Below the pieces are notes generated by a model. The model did not search any database. It saw only the letters and a program-made list of their open reading frames with translations, and was not told the origin of the DNA. From Scatosoma sp045614565 (GTDB lineage Bacteria > Bacillota > Clostridia > Christensenellales > Borkfalkiaceae), in assembly GCA_045614565.1 (NCBI GenBank), contig JAZLDG010000095.1, positions 1 through 53,111 on the forward strand: DNA of 53,111 nt. Direction: 5' to 3'. The position numbers and the translations under genes are program-made. Position 1 is the first letter of the stretch, and each line of letters begins with the position of its first letter. Of this stretch, positions 25,760-33,441 are shown piece by piece.

Positions 25760-27238
25760 ATGATTGATTTATTGCATTTGGAAAAATACCAAGAAAACAA
25801 TCGAATCGAGGCGAAGAAAGCCCTTGGGGGCTTGCCGAAAAGTATTTGGGAAACGTATTCTGCGTTTGCTAACACTTTTGGTGGCATTCTTTTATTGGGG
25901 GTTGAAGAATTGTCTGGCGGCAGTCTTTCTGTAGCAAACGGAGGGATTTCTACGCCGAACGCCTTGATTAAGGAATTTTGGGATATTATCAATAATCCCA
26001 AGAAAGTAAGCGTTAATATTTTATCGGATAAAGACGTATACGTGCAGGAAATCGAAGGGAAGAATATCATTGTTATCAATATCCCTCGTGCGGATAGAGC
26101 ATATCGCCCTGTTTATATAGACGGTAATCCGATATCGGGAACGTACCGTCGTAATGGCGAAGGCGATTATAAGTGTACGCAAGAAGAATATTTGGCAATG
26201 GTCCGTGATGCGTCCGTAAAAACGCAAGATATGCTTGTGTTGGAAGAAATGGATTTGGACGTTTTTAATGAAGAGAGCATTAAGGGCTATCGTATACGTA
26301 TGAGCTTATTGCGTCCGAATCACGTTTGGGGTGCATTGGATAACGAAGAGTTCTTGCTTCGTATAGGCGCTATCGGTATTGGCAAAGACGGTAAAAAGCA
26401 TCCAACTTCTGCTGGACTTTTGATGTTCGGAAACGAGTATTGCATAACACGCGAGTTTAATAACTATTTTTTGGATTATCAAGAAAGGTATGACGCGAAT
26501 CTCCGCTGGACGGACCGTATTGTTTCTTCTTCTGGGGATTGGAGCGGAAACGTTTACGATTTCTATTTCCGTGTATACAACAAATTAACGCAGGATTTGA
26601 AAGTTCCTTTTGCGATGAAAAGTGGCGTACGCGTAGATGAAACGCCCGTTCATGAGGCGTTGCGTGAAGCATTGGCGAACTGTCTTGTGAATGCAGATTA
26701 CTATGGACGTCAAGGCGTAGTTGTAATAAAGAGCAAAGAGGACATTTCTTTGGCTAATCCAGGTGGATTTAGAATAGAAATAGATGCGGCAAAAAGTGGC
26801 GGTGTGTCCGACCCTCGAAACAGCGCAATGCTCAAGATGTTTAATTTAATCAATATCGGAGAGCGTGCGGGTAGCGGTATTCCTAATATTATGTCTATTT
26901 GGGCCGAACAAAAGTGGTCGGAACCTACGATAACGCAAACTTTTGAACCCGAACGAACCACTTTGACACTTTCAATAAAAGACAAAAAAACGAGAAGAGT
27001 CGGCGATAAAAAATCGGCGATAAAAATCGGCGATAAAAAATCGGCGATAACGGAAAGTGCAAGACAAATCATTATTGAGTATTTAACTGATCATGTTTCA
27101 GCTTCTTGTGCTGAAATAGCGACAGTATTGAAATTGCAACCTTCTCGCACGAGAGACTATTTATCGGCTTTGGTTTCAGAGGGTATAATAGTTGCAGAAG
27201 GGGCTAACAGGAATCGCACGTACCGGTTGAAGAGATAA
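25760..27238 (+). CDS. AlbA_2-domain/GHKL-ATPase putative transcriptional regulator, 492 aa
   Basis: The N-terminal region (1-135) matches the Schlafen AlbA_2 pattern: ENNRIEAKKA, WETYSAFANTFGGILLLGV and the RADRAYRPVYI segment. The middle has VHEALREALANCLVNADYYG and GERAGSGIPNI, typical of the GHKL-type ATPase domain fused to it. The last 60 residues form a winged helix (IIEYLTDHVSASCAEIATVL...RTRDYLSALVSEGIIV). Such proteins are treated as ATP-responsive regulators, though few are studied. Before the winged helix lies a repeated GDKKSAI linker encoded by near-exact tandem DNA. The ATG at 25760 has CGAGG seven bases upstream; its own promoter makes it monocistronic. Confidence 0.85.
   Translation: MIDLLHLEKYQENNRIEAKKALGGLPKSIWETYSAFANTFGGILLLGVEELSGGSLSVANGGISTPNALIKEFWDIINNPKKVSVNILSDKDVYVQEIEGKNIIVINIPRADRAYRPVYIDGNPISGTYRRNGEGDYKCTQEEYLAMVRDASVKTQDMLVLEEMDLDVFNEESIKGYRIRMSLLRPNHVWGALDNEEFLLRIGAIGIGKDGKKHPTSAGLLMFGNEYCITREFNNYFLDYQERYDANLRWTDRIVSSSGDWSGNVYDFYFRVYNKLTQDLKVPFAMKSGVRVDETPVHEALREALANCLVNADYYGRQGVVVIKSKEDISLANPGGFRIEIDAAKSGGVSDPRNSAMLKMFNLINIGERAGSGIPNIMSIWAEQKWSEPTITQTFEPERTTLTLSIKDKKTRRVGDKKSAIKIGDKKSAITESARQIIIEYLTDHVSASCAEIATVLKLQPSRTRDYLSALVSEGIIVAEGANRNRTYRLKR
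27000..27051 (+). repeat. Tandem repeat inside the AlbA-domain gene
   Basis: The unit TCGGCGATAAAAA(A) occurs four times in succession (the fourth is followed by CGG instead). It encodes the linker GDKKSAIKIGDKKSAIT. Unit lengths of 14 and 13 bases alternate, so gain or loss of a single unit would shift the reading frame and remove the winged helix, whereas gain or loss of two units (27 bases) keeps the frame. Confidence 0.8.
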
Positions 27239-27297
27239 CTTGGAGAAATCAAGAGCGAAAGAATATATTTTAAGGATAGTATTATCCAATACAAATA

Positions 27298-27355
27298 AAA
27301 TCACCTATCGGGATTGAACCTTTTTGTAGGTGTTGTGATAGGTGATTTATTTTTT
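27298..27355 (+). terminator. Terminator after the AlbA-domain gene
   Basis: AAATCACCTATC (27298-27309) pairs with GATAGGTGATTT (27337-27348), followed by ATTTTTTGG. Confidence 0.8.
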
Positions 27356-27372
27356 GGCTAAAACGATTTTTA

Positions 27373-27412
27373 TTGAAACCTTTTTCTATTATATCAAAAA
27401 GGTTTCAATTTC
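27373..27412. terminator. Second hairpin, possibly bidirectional
   Basis: TTGAAACCTTTTT and AAAAAGGTTTCAA form a 13-bp stem around a short AT-rich loop, with T-rich DNA after it on the plus strand. Confidence 0.5.
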
Positions 27413-27460
27413 TTGTTAAAGTGAAAATAAGAAGAATACACATCTTCGGATAGATAGACC

Positions 27461-27775
27461 GTGTTTTTTGTTTGGGAAATTTGTGCTTGTGTCGATTTAG
27501 CAATATTAAGTAGTTATTCGACTAAATCTTTTTATAAATTTGTTCTTCACGATGGTTGTGTTGATGGAGATGATTTTAGAATTGCCACAGCTTATTTATC
27601 TTTAGCTCGTAAACTTGCTGAAGAAAAAGGTTTACAAATAATTCTAACAATTATAGAAAACGACGTAACTAATAATGATACAAGTAACTTGTTTGGAATT
27701 ACAAACAATGAAATTGTTTTAGAGCTTAACGATAATGCTGATGGTTCAGGGAAATTGTTTGGTTTTACGTTTTAG
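27461..27775 (+). pseudogene. DUF2326-like protein, C-terminal remnant
   Basis: The frame encodes FVLHDGCVDGDDFRIATAYL, then LARKLAEEKGLQIILTIIEN and ends IVLELNDNADGSGKLFGFTF. This pattern (a [FL][IV]HD segment, a QxILT strand, and a closing leucine-rich strand with LFGxxF) matches the end of DUF2326 proteins, which are SMC-like ATPases found in defence-type operons. The several hundred residues that should precede it, including Walker A, are missing, and no ribosome site precedes the first ATG. It is most likely a truncated gene in the same decayed zone as the neighbouring remnants. Confidence 0.6.
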
Positions 27776-27793
27776 AATTTATTTGCATATTAA

Positions 27794-27825
27794 AAATGAA
27801 CCCACAATGGGTTCATTTTTTCTAT
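27794..27825 (+). terminator. Terminator after the DUF2326 remnant
   Basis: AATGAACCCA and TGGGTTCATT pair around CAA and are followed by TTTTC. It suggests the remnant once ended a functional gene. Confidence 0.75.
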
Positions 27826-27843
27826 TTAGCGAAATAAAAAGTA

Positions 27844-27884
27844 AATCCGAACCACTCACTCGTTACAAGTATTTGGTTCGGATT
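27844..27884. repeat. Inverted repeat beside the left attachment copy
   Basis: AATCCGAACCA (27844-27854) and TGGTTCGGATT (27874-27884) form an 11-bp stem nine bases before the tRNA-Leu duplication. It lacks a T-run and may be an old terminator or recombinase-binding site. Confidence 0.45.
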
Positions 27885-27892
27885 ATACTGAC

Positions 27893-27948
27893 TTGGTGCC
27901 GCTGGCCGGACTTGAACCGGCACGGATGTTACTCCGAGGGATTTTAAG
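27893..27948 (-). repeat. Duplicated tRNA-Leu 3' part (distal attachment site)
   Basis: These 56 bases are identical to 28928-28983, the 3' part of tRNA-Leu from the anticodon loop to CCA. No tRNA 5' half follows, so it is not a gene. The pair marks the two ends of an inserted element about 1.0 kb long. The 240 bases after it (27949-28186) show no gene. Confidence 0.93.
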
Positions 27949-28186
27949 GCAAGGTTGGCAAATTTCAAGCAAATTTGCAAGGCGGTAAAAAGCGCGAAAA
28001 CGGGGCGATTTTGCGCGAAATCTATATCAAAAAGCCCCAAAATATACAATCCGCGTGCAACCCCGATTTTGTTCAAAAATCACACTTTCCCCCGATTTCC
28101 CCACGATAAAATTCACTCTTTTTAGCCACTTTTCTAAAATTTTGGCGTAAAAGAGTGATTTTTTTATCCATAAAAAATGGTTGAAA

Positions 28187-28706
28187 TACAAAACCCATTA
28201 CGGCGCTGTCAAAAGAAGAAGAGAAAGAAGTAATAGACTTTTGTAGGAAAAATCAGCAATATTGTGCGAATGATGCGATTTTGGTTCTTATGTACACAGG
28301 AATGCGTATAGGCGAACTTGCGAGTATGAATTACGATGGAAAGTATATTACTTGTATTTCAGAGAAAACAAGAAAAGGGCGTAAAGACGTTGTACGGAAA
28401 ATTCCCGTTTCGCCTATGCTGAAAAAAGTTTTAAATATGATAGACTTTGAGAAGGCGAAAACGACGAACAAAGATACAATACGAGATGGTGTAAAGCGAA
28501 TTTTCCCCAATAGACACGCTCACGAGCTGCGTTATACATTTATAACGCGTGCGAAAGAGTGCGGAGTAAACCCCGAAGTTGTAATGCTTTGGGCAGGACA
28601 CGAATCGGACAGCGACGTGAAAACGAGCAAGGTGGATAGGGGTTATACGACCTATTCGGAAGAATACTTGCTCGGTGAAGTTCACAAAATTGAGTATGAT
28701 TTGTGA
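28187..28706 (+). pseudogene. Tyrosine recombinase (integrase) catalytic-domain remnant
   Basis: From the residues KPITALSKEEEKEVIDFC onward the frame encodes a tyrosine recombinase catalytic domain: LMYTGMRIGELAS (Arg), HELRYTF (HxxR), LWAGHESD and a C-terminal TTYSEEY with candidate tyrosines. A TGA blocks the same frame just upstream (about 28181), and the N-terminal DNA-binding domains are absent. It lies 220 bp from the tRNA-Leu 3' end, the normal place for an integrase, and inside the 56-bp duplication. It is homologous to the decayed copy at 4756-5243. The first ATG in the frame is 28281, but initiation there would leave an incomplete domain. Confidence 0.85.
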
Positions 28707-28894
28707 GAAATTAACAAAAATAAGGGCAAAAGCCCCGAAAACGACGAAAAAAGGGCGAAAATAGGGGTAAAAAGCCCAAAATCTTTTCCCCAATTTTTCC
28801 CCAAACGTAAAAATCAGGGGTAAAAAATGTGAATTTTACCCCAAAACGACGGATAAAAATAACATTTTTGCATTCGATTTTTGCGTAAAAAAGC

Positions 28895-28929
28895 AAAAAA
28901 GGGTAAAATTCACAGATTTTACCCTTTTT
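28895..28929 (-). terminator. Terminator of the tRNA cluster
   Basis: AAAAAGGGTAAAAT (28896-28909) pairs perfectly over 14 bp with ATTTTACCCTTTTT (28916-28929). Read on the minus strand it directly follows tRNA-Leu and ends in a T-run. Confidence 0.8.
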
Positions 28930-29015
28930 GGTGCCGCTGGCCGGACTTGAACCGGCACGGATGTTACTCCGAGGGATTTTAAGTCCCTTGCGTCTGCCTA
29001 TTCCACCACAGCGGC
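28929..29015 (-). tRNA. tRNA-Leu (TAA)
   Basis: On the minus strand this is a class II tRNA with acceptor GCCGCTG/CAGCGGC, anticodon loop CTTAAAA, a long variable arm and encoded CCA. It is last of four tRNA genes. Its 3' 55 bases are duplicated at 27893-27948, so it is the integration target of the adjacent element, which regenerated the tRNA. Confidence 0.97.
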
Positions 29016-29064
29016 GTATATTTTTTTGGGAAAGACCTCCGCACCCAAAAGTGCAGAGGTCTCT

Positions 29065-29139
29065 TGGAGGCGCCACCCGGATTTGAACCGGGGGATAAAG
29101 GTTTTGCAGACCTTGGCCTTACCACTTGGCTATAGCGCC
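29065..29139 (-). tRNA. tRNA-Cys (GCA)
   Basis: Minus-strand cloverleaf with acceptor GGCGCTA/TGGCGCC, anticodon loop TCTGCAAAA with GCA, T-arm GGTTCAAATCC and encoded CCA. Discriminator U as usual for Cys. Confidence 0.96.
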
Positions 29140-29192
29140 TTCTCTGCCGTCTTATCGGCAAAAATAGAAGAAAAAAACAGCACGGATATTTT

Positions 29193-29267
29193 TGGAGCGG
29201 GAAACGAGATTCGAACCCGCGACATTCACCTTGGCAAGGTGACGCTCTACCACTGAGCTATTCCCGC
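29193..29267 (-). tRNA. tRNA-Gly (GCC)
   Basis: Minus-strand cloverleaf with acceptor GCGGGAA, anticodon loop CTTGCCAAG, T-arm GGTTCGAATCTC and encoded CCA. Confidence 0.96.
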
Positions 29268-29292
29268 ATACATCATCCGCACTGTTTTTTGA

Positions 29293-29368
29293 TGGTGGAA
29301 GTTATAGGGTTCGAACCTATGACCCTCTGCTTGTAAGGCAGATGCTCTCCCAGCTGAGCTAAACTTCC
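29293..29368 (-). tRNA. tRNA-Val (TAC)
   Basis: Minus-strand cloverleaf with acceptor GGAAGTT, D-arm AGCTCAGCTGGGAGAGC, anticodon loop CTTACAA with TAC, T-arm GGTTCGAACCC and encoded CCA. First gene of the cluster. Confidence 0.96.
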
Positions 29369-29383
29369 GTCGAAAGCTTATAT

Positions 29384-29412
29384 ACTATACCATATCCGAA
29401 AAAGAAAGGCAA
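29384..29412 (-). promoter_or_regulatory. Promoter of the tRNA cluster
   Basis: On the minus strand TTGCCT (29407-29412) and TATAGT (29384-29389) are 17 bases apart, ending about 16 bases before tRNA-Val. Further upstream (29440-29520) the DNA is extremely A/T-rich with a 12-base direct repeat (GTTTATATATAA at 29489 and 29509). Confidence 0.75.
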
Positions 29413-29566
29413 GCATTTTTGCATAGTTTTTCAAAAAAAATTAAAAAAAATTTTTCGATATAAAAAAAGTAAAAAAATCCCAAAAATCGTTTATATATAA
29501 AAAAAACGGTTTATATATAATCAATCCGATTTTTGAGCGCGGCAAGTGGAATTTCCGTTTTTAGCG

Positions 29567-29595
29567 TTGACAAAATAAGGAAAGCGTGTTATAAT
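29567..29595 (+). promoter_or_regulatory. Promoter of the SecB-like gene
   Basis: TTGACA (29567-29572) and TATAAT (29590-29595), 17-bp spacing, full consensus. Confidence 0.88.
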
Positions 29596-29629
29596 ATACG
29601 CAAATAAATATATAATTAGAGGTAGTTTT

Positions 29630-30058
29630 ATGAAATATGCATTAAGACAAATTCTTGCGGAAGAGCTTTCCTACACGATGAACCGTATTCCTATGGACAA
29701 AAACGCGAAATTTGAAATCAAACCCAAATTTTCCCGTACCGTCCGCCGCGTAAAAGAAAACGATAAGCTTTGGTTTTTGACGTTGGAAGTCAAGATCGAA
29801 TCCACCGAACAAGAACCCAAACCCTTCAACGTAAACGCACGTTTGGTGGGCGTATTTGAAGCAGAAGAAATCAACGACGAACAAGACAGACAAGATCTCG
29901 TCATCAATATGACGGAAATCGTATATCCTTACCTTCGCGCAGCGGTGAGCGCGTTGACGGCGAATTCGTTTATCAACCCTTTGATGTTGCCCGTTATTCC
30001 CGCCGGCACGATGTTCCCCGAAGACCGTGGCGAAACCCCGATGGAAACCTTGAACTAA
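29630..30058 (+). CDS. SecB-like protein-export chaperone homologue, 142 aa
   Basis: The protein has the beta-rich layout of the SecB fold: alternating strands such as LWFLTLEVKI and VNARLVGVFEAEE, followed by the conserved end YPYLRAAVSALTANSFINPL and LPVIPAG. True SecB helps keep secreted proteins unfolded for SecA; homologues in Gram-positive bacteria are less understood and some protect antitoxins. No toxin-antitoxin genes or Sec genes are adjacent. It has its own consensus promoter, a GAGGT site and a terminator, so it is expressed alone. I am fairly sure of the fold, not of the client. Confidence 0.7.
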   Translation: MKYALRQILAEELSYTMNRIPMDKNAKFEIKPKFSRTVRRVKENDKLWFLTLEVKIESTEQEPKPFNVNARLVGVFEAEEINDEQDRQDLVINMTEIVYPYLRAAVSALTANSFINPLMLPVIPAGTMFPEDRGETPMETLN

Positions 30059-30063
30059 TCGAA

Positions 30064-30102
30064 AACCCCGACCGAACAGGTCGGGGTTACATTTTATTTT
30101 TG
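30064..30102. terminator. Bidirectional terminator
   Basis: ACCCCGACC and GGTCGGGGT form a perfect stem around GAACA, with T-rich DNA after it on the plus strand. It lies between the convergent SecB-like gene and mnmG. Confidence 0.85.
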
Positions 30103-31968
30103 TGTGGAAAGCCAAACCATCAAAACGGACACGTCCGCGGGGTTTACCCCCGAAATTCTACCCGCTTGCCCAAGGTTAAGCGGTTTTACGCGGTTGAGCT
30201 TTTCTCGCGCTTCCAAGCGCAAACCAAGGATTTCGTCGTAATTCAAATCGGCGGGCAAAGTCTTGTCTTCCAGCCGTTTCGCCCGTTCGATAATTTCCAA
30301 GCCCTGCTTCAAGTACCCTTCGTATTTAACGGTAATTTCCGCCGTTTCCAAAACGTTTTTGGGGTATTCGTTGAACACGTTAAAACGCGTGATAATATCC
30401 TTTAACGGAATGGAACGCTTAATCATATCTGCGTACGAAACGCCGCCTTGGGGCGCGTCGTAGCCGTATTCAGCCAAAAATGGCGTAGCTTCCTTTTGTG
30501 GCACCCGTGTACGCATTGAAGCGAGTAATTCTTCGTATTGTCGTTTACGAACACGGTATTTTTCCAAGCGTTCTTGTGTGACTAATCCGCAGGCAAAACC
30601 CTTTTCCGTCAAGCGGAAATCGGCGTTGTCTTGGCGTAAGCAAATGCGGTGTTCGGCGCGGGAAGTCATCATACGGTAGGGCTCGTCCGTGCCTTTGGTA
30701 ACGAGATCGTCGATTAAAACGCCGATATACGCTTCGTCGCGGCGCAGGATAAAGGGCGGTAAGCCCCGAAGCTTTAACGACGCGTTTAAGCCCGCCATAA
30801 GCCCTTGCGCGGCGGCTTCTTCATATCCTGAAGTACCGTTAATTTGACCCGCCGTATATACGCCTTGTACTTTCTTAAATTCCAAAGTCGGCAACACGTC
30901 CAACGTGTCGATGCAATCGTATTCGATCGCGTACCCGTAACGCATAATATCGGCGTTTTCGAGTCCCGCCACGGACGCGTACATTTGGCGTTGTACGTCG
31001 TGGGGCATAGACGTGGACATACCCTGCACGTACACTTCGTTGGTGTCCGCGCCTTCGGGTTCTAAAAAGATTTGGTGGCGTTCCTTGTCCTTAAAGCGTA
31101 CGACTTTCGTTTCAATGGACGGACAATATCTAGGTCCAGTCGACTGAATAACGCCGTTGTAAAGGGGGGAACGGTCGAGATTTTCCATAATAACGGCGTG
31201 TGTTTGCAGGTTGGTGTACGTAAGATAACAGGGCAGCTTATTCGCGGGCGGGGTATCGTGCATAAACGAGAACGGATAAATATCGATATCCCCGTTTTGA
31301 ATTTCGCACTTAGAATAATCCACTGTCCGCCCGTCCACACGCGCGGGCGTACCCGTCTTAAACCGACGGATAGTAAACCCGATATCCGCCAAGCTTTGCG
31401 TTAAATGGTTGGCGGGAGCAAACCCGTTCGGACCGGATTTTTGTACGACGTCACCCGTGATCGTTTCGCCGTTAAGATACACGCCCGTACAAAGAATGAC
31501 CGCTTGACAGGAAATAACCCCGCCGTAGACCGTTTTCACGCCCACACACCGACCGTTTTCAACGAGAATTTCCGTCGCTTCGGCTTGAATAATCCGCAAA
31601 TTTTCGGTGTTTTCGAGCACCCGTTTCATTTCGGCGTGGTAGGCGTTTTTATCCGATTGCGCGCGTAACGATTGCACCGCCGCACCCTTGCCGACGTTGA
31701 GCATACGGATTTGCAAAGCGGTTTTATCCGCTACGATCCCCATTTCCCCGCCGAGCGCGTCGATTTCGCGTACGAGATGCCCTTTCGCCGTACCGCCGAT
31801 AGACGGATTGCAGGGTAAAAAGGCGATACTGTCGAGATTGAGTGTCAACAACGCCGTTTTAATCCCCGTACGCGCCAAAGCAAGCGCGGCTTCGCAACCT
31901 GCGTGCCCCGCGCCTACGACAACCGCTTGCGCGGCATATTCTAAAAATTCAAGTTTCTTTTCGGTCAT
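30094..31968 (-). CDS. mnmG: tRNA uridine 5-carboxymethylaminomethyl modification enzyme MnmG (GidA), 624 aa
   Basis: The FAD-binding partner of MnmE, which modifies the wobble uridine of several tRNAs. The N-terminal dinucleotide fold VVVGAGHAGCEAAL (17-30), NPSIGGTAKGHLVREIDALGG and DGRTVDYSKC are family blocks, and the C-terminus SGVNPADVSVLMVWL is the MnmE-interacting end. Length is normal. Only one base separates its start from the dnaA stop on the same strand, so the two form an operon with dnaA first. In most Bacillota mnmG sits with mnmE and rsmG instead. Confidence 0.97.
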   Translation of the reverse strand: MTEKKLEFLEYAAQAVVVGAGHAGCEAALALARTGIKTALLTLNLDSIAFLPCNPSIGGTAKGHLVREIDALGGEMGIVADKTALQIRMLNVGKGAAVQSLRAQSDKNAYHAEMKRVLENTENLRIIQAEATEILVENGRCVGVKTVYGGVISCQAVILCTGVYLNGETITGDVVQKSGPNGFAPANHLTQSLADIGFTIRRFKTGTPARVDGRTVDYSKCEIQNGDIDIYPFSFMHDTPPANKLPCYLTYTNLQTHAVIMENLDRSPLYNGVIQSTGPRYCPSIETKVVRFKDKERHQIFLEPEGADTNEVYVQGMSTSMPHDVQRQMYASVAGLENADIMRYGYAIEYDCIDTLDVLPTLEFKKVQGVYTAGQINGTSGYEEAAAQGLMAGLNASLKLRGLPPFILRRDEAYIGVLIDDLVTKGTDEPYRMMTSRAEHRICLRQDNADFRLTEKGFACGLVTQERLEKYRVRKRQYEELLASMRTRVPQKEATPFLAEYGYDAPQGGVSYADMIKRSIPLKDIITRFNVFNEYPKNVLETAEITVKYEGYLKQGLEIIERAKRLEDKTLPADLNYDEILGLRLEAREKLNRVKPLNLGQAGRISGVNPADVSVLMVWLSTQK

Positions 31969-31969
31969 A

Positions 31970-33307
31970 TTATTTCTTCAAGACGATATTTTTAATATCG
32001 TCGATTTCTTTGGCAATTTTATCGTTGAGCTTTTCCAGTTTCTCCATCTTATCCCGCGCGTACATAATTGTGGTATGATCCCGCCCGCCGAGTAAGGCTT
32101 TCCCGATGAAATCCAAGGGAAGCGAGAGCATTTCGCAAAGCAAATACGCGCAAATTTGTCTTGCCTTGGCAAGCTCGGCTTTTCTGCTTTTGCCGAGTAA
32201 ATCTTCCTTGGAATGCTTAAAATACGTACATACCGCGGAGATAATTTTTTCGGGCGTAACGTCTTCCTGCTCTTCGCTTTCGTTGACGGACTCGTTCAAA
32301 GCCTGCTTGGCAAGAGCAAGCGTAATCGGTTCTTCGTGGAGCTTGCTCGCGAAAATAACCTTGGTTAATCTCCCTTCAAGCGTACGCACGTCGTGACCGG
32401 AATTTTGCGCCAAAAACTCCAAAACGTCGTCGGGAACGACGCAACGGCGCTCGAGCGCCTTACGCTTCAAAATCGCGATCTTCGTTTCGGTGGACGGCGG
32501 TTGAATGTCCGCAATCATACCCCCTTCAAAACGCGTCCGAAGTCTGTCTTCGAGCGTCGCAATTTCCTTGGGTGGACGGTCGGACGTGAGCACGATTTGC
32601 TTGTTTTGCGCGGAAAGCTCGTTAAAGGTATGGAAAAATTCTTCTTGGAGCTGGGTACGCGTTTTCAAGAACTGTACGTCGTCGATCATCAAAACGTCCA
32701 CGTTGCGGTAATGCAAACGGAACTTCGCGCCCGTTTTTTGGGTAATGGACGCGATAAACTCGTTCAAGAAATTTTCGCAAGTGGTATAAAGTACCTTCTT
32801 TTCGGGTGAGCGAATCGCAAGCTCGTTCGCGATCGCGTGCATAAGGTGAGTTTTTCCAAGCCCCGATTCCCCGTAAATGAATAAGGGGTTAAAGGTCGCG
32901 CCGGGATCTTCCGCAACTGCTTTTGCAGCTGCGTAAACGAATTTGTTGGCAGGACCTACGACGAAGGAATCGAAGGTAAAGCTTTTGTTGATAGGGGAAG
33001 GCTGGAAGGAGTCGAACGCGTCTTCTTCTGCTTCCAAAGTAAAGGTATCGCTGTTTTCTACGTACAGCCTAAAATCGTTTACGCCGAGATCGCATTTGAC
33101 GATCGCTTCGCGGAGCTTGTCCGCGTGTTTTTTCATTACGACGTTTGCCGCCATATCCGTCGCGGCTTTCAAGACGATTTTGCGTCCCGAAACGTCAACG
33201 GGTTCAAGTGGCTTTATAAAGGAATCGTAAGACACGGGCGCGATAATATTTTTCGCCCGTTCGCTGATTTGTTTCCAAATAAATTGCAGTTGCGTGTTTT
33301 CCGACAT
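31970..33307 (-). CDS. dnaA: Chromosomal replication initiator DnaA, 445 aa
   Basis: Domain order is complete: N-terminal interaction domain (1-75), linker, AAA+ ATPase with Walker A GESGLGKT (146-153) and Walker B LMIDDVQFL, and a C-terminal DNA-binding domain with the signature GGRDHTTIMYARDKM. It opens DNA at oriC. It is divergent from recF with 134 bp between start codons. The dnaN gene that usually follows dnaA is absent here. Only one sequence near a DnaA box (TTATCCCCT, 33314-33322) is seen in the gap. Confidence 0.98.
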   Translation of the reverse strand: MSENTQLQFIWKQISERAKNIIAPVSYDSFIKPLEPVDVSGRKIVLKAATDMAANVVMKKHADKLREAIVKCDLGVNDFRLYVENSDTFTLEAEEDAFDSFQPSPINKSFTFDSFVVGPANKFVYAAAKAVAEDPGATFNPLFIYGESGLGKTHLMHAIANELAIRSPEKKVLYTTCENFLNEFIASITQKTGAKFRLHYRNVDVLMIDDVQFLKTRTQLQEEFFHTFNELSAQNKQIVLTSDRPPKEIATLEDRLRTRFEGGMIADIQPPSTETKIAILKRKALERRCVVPDDVLEFLAQNSGHDVRTLEGRLTKVIFASKLHEEPITLALAKQALNESVNESEEQEDVTPEKIISAVCTYFKHSKEDLLGKSRKAELAKARQICAYLLCEMLSLPLDFIGKALLGGRDHTTIMYARDKMEKLEKLNDKIAKEIDDIKNIVLKK

Positions 33308-33358
33308 AGCGTTTTATCCCCTGTTTATAAATTATTTTTCTCTTTTCGCTGTCTATAC

Positions 33359-33402
33359 TTGAAATTTACAAAATTATTTGCTATAATTATAATACAAATC
33401 TC
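33359..33402. promoter_or_regulatory. Divergent promoters between dnaA and recF
   Basis: On the plus strand TTGAAA (33359-33364) and TATAAT (33382-33387) with 17-bp spacing serve recF. On the minus strand TATTAT/TATAAT lies in nearly the same place with TTGCTT further right. The two -10 regions overlap, so the promoters may interfere. Confidence 0.6.
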
Positions 33403-33441
33403 ACGGAAAAGAAAGCAATTTTAAGCGGGTTTTTAAGGATT

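Noticed and set aside
27000..27051. CRISPR-like repeats
   Set aside because: Contiguous repeats without spacers, inside a reading frame; no CRISPR array or cas genes occur in the window.
33308..33441. Replication origin between dnaA and recF
   Set aside because: Only 134 bp with one imperfect DnaA box; gene direction on both sides argues against a fork start here.
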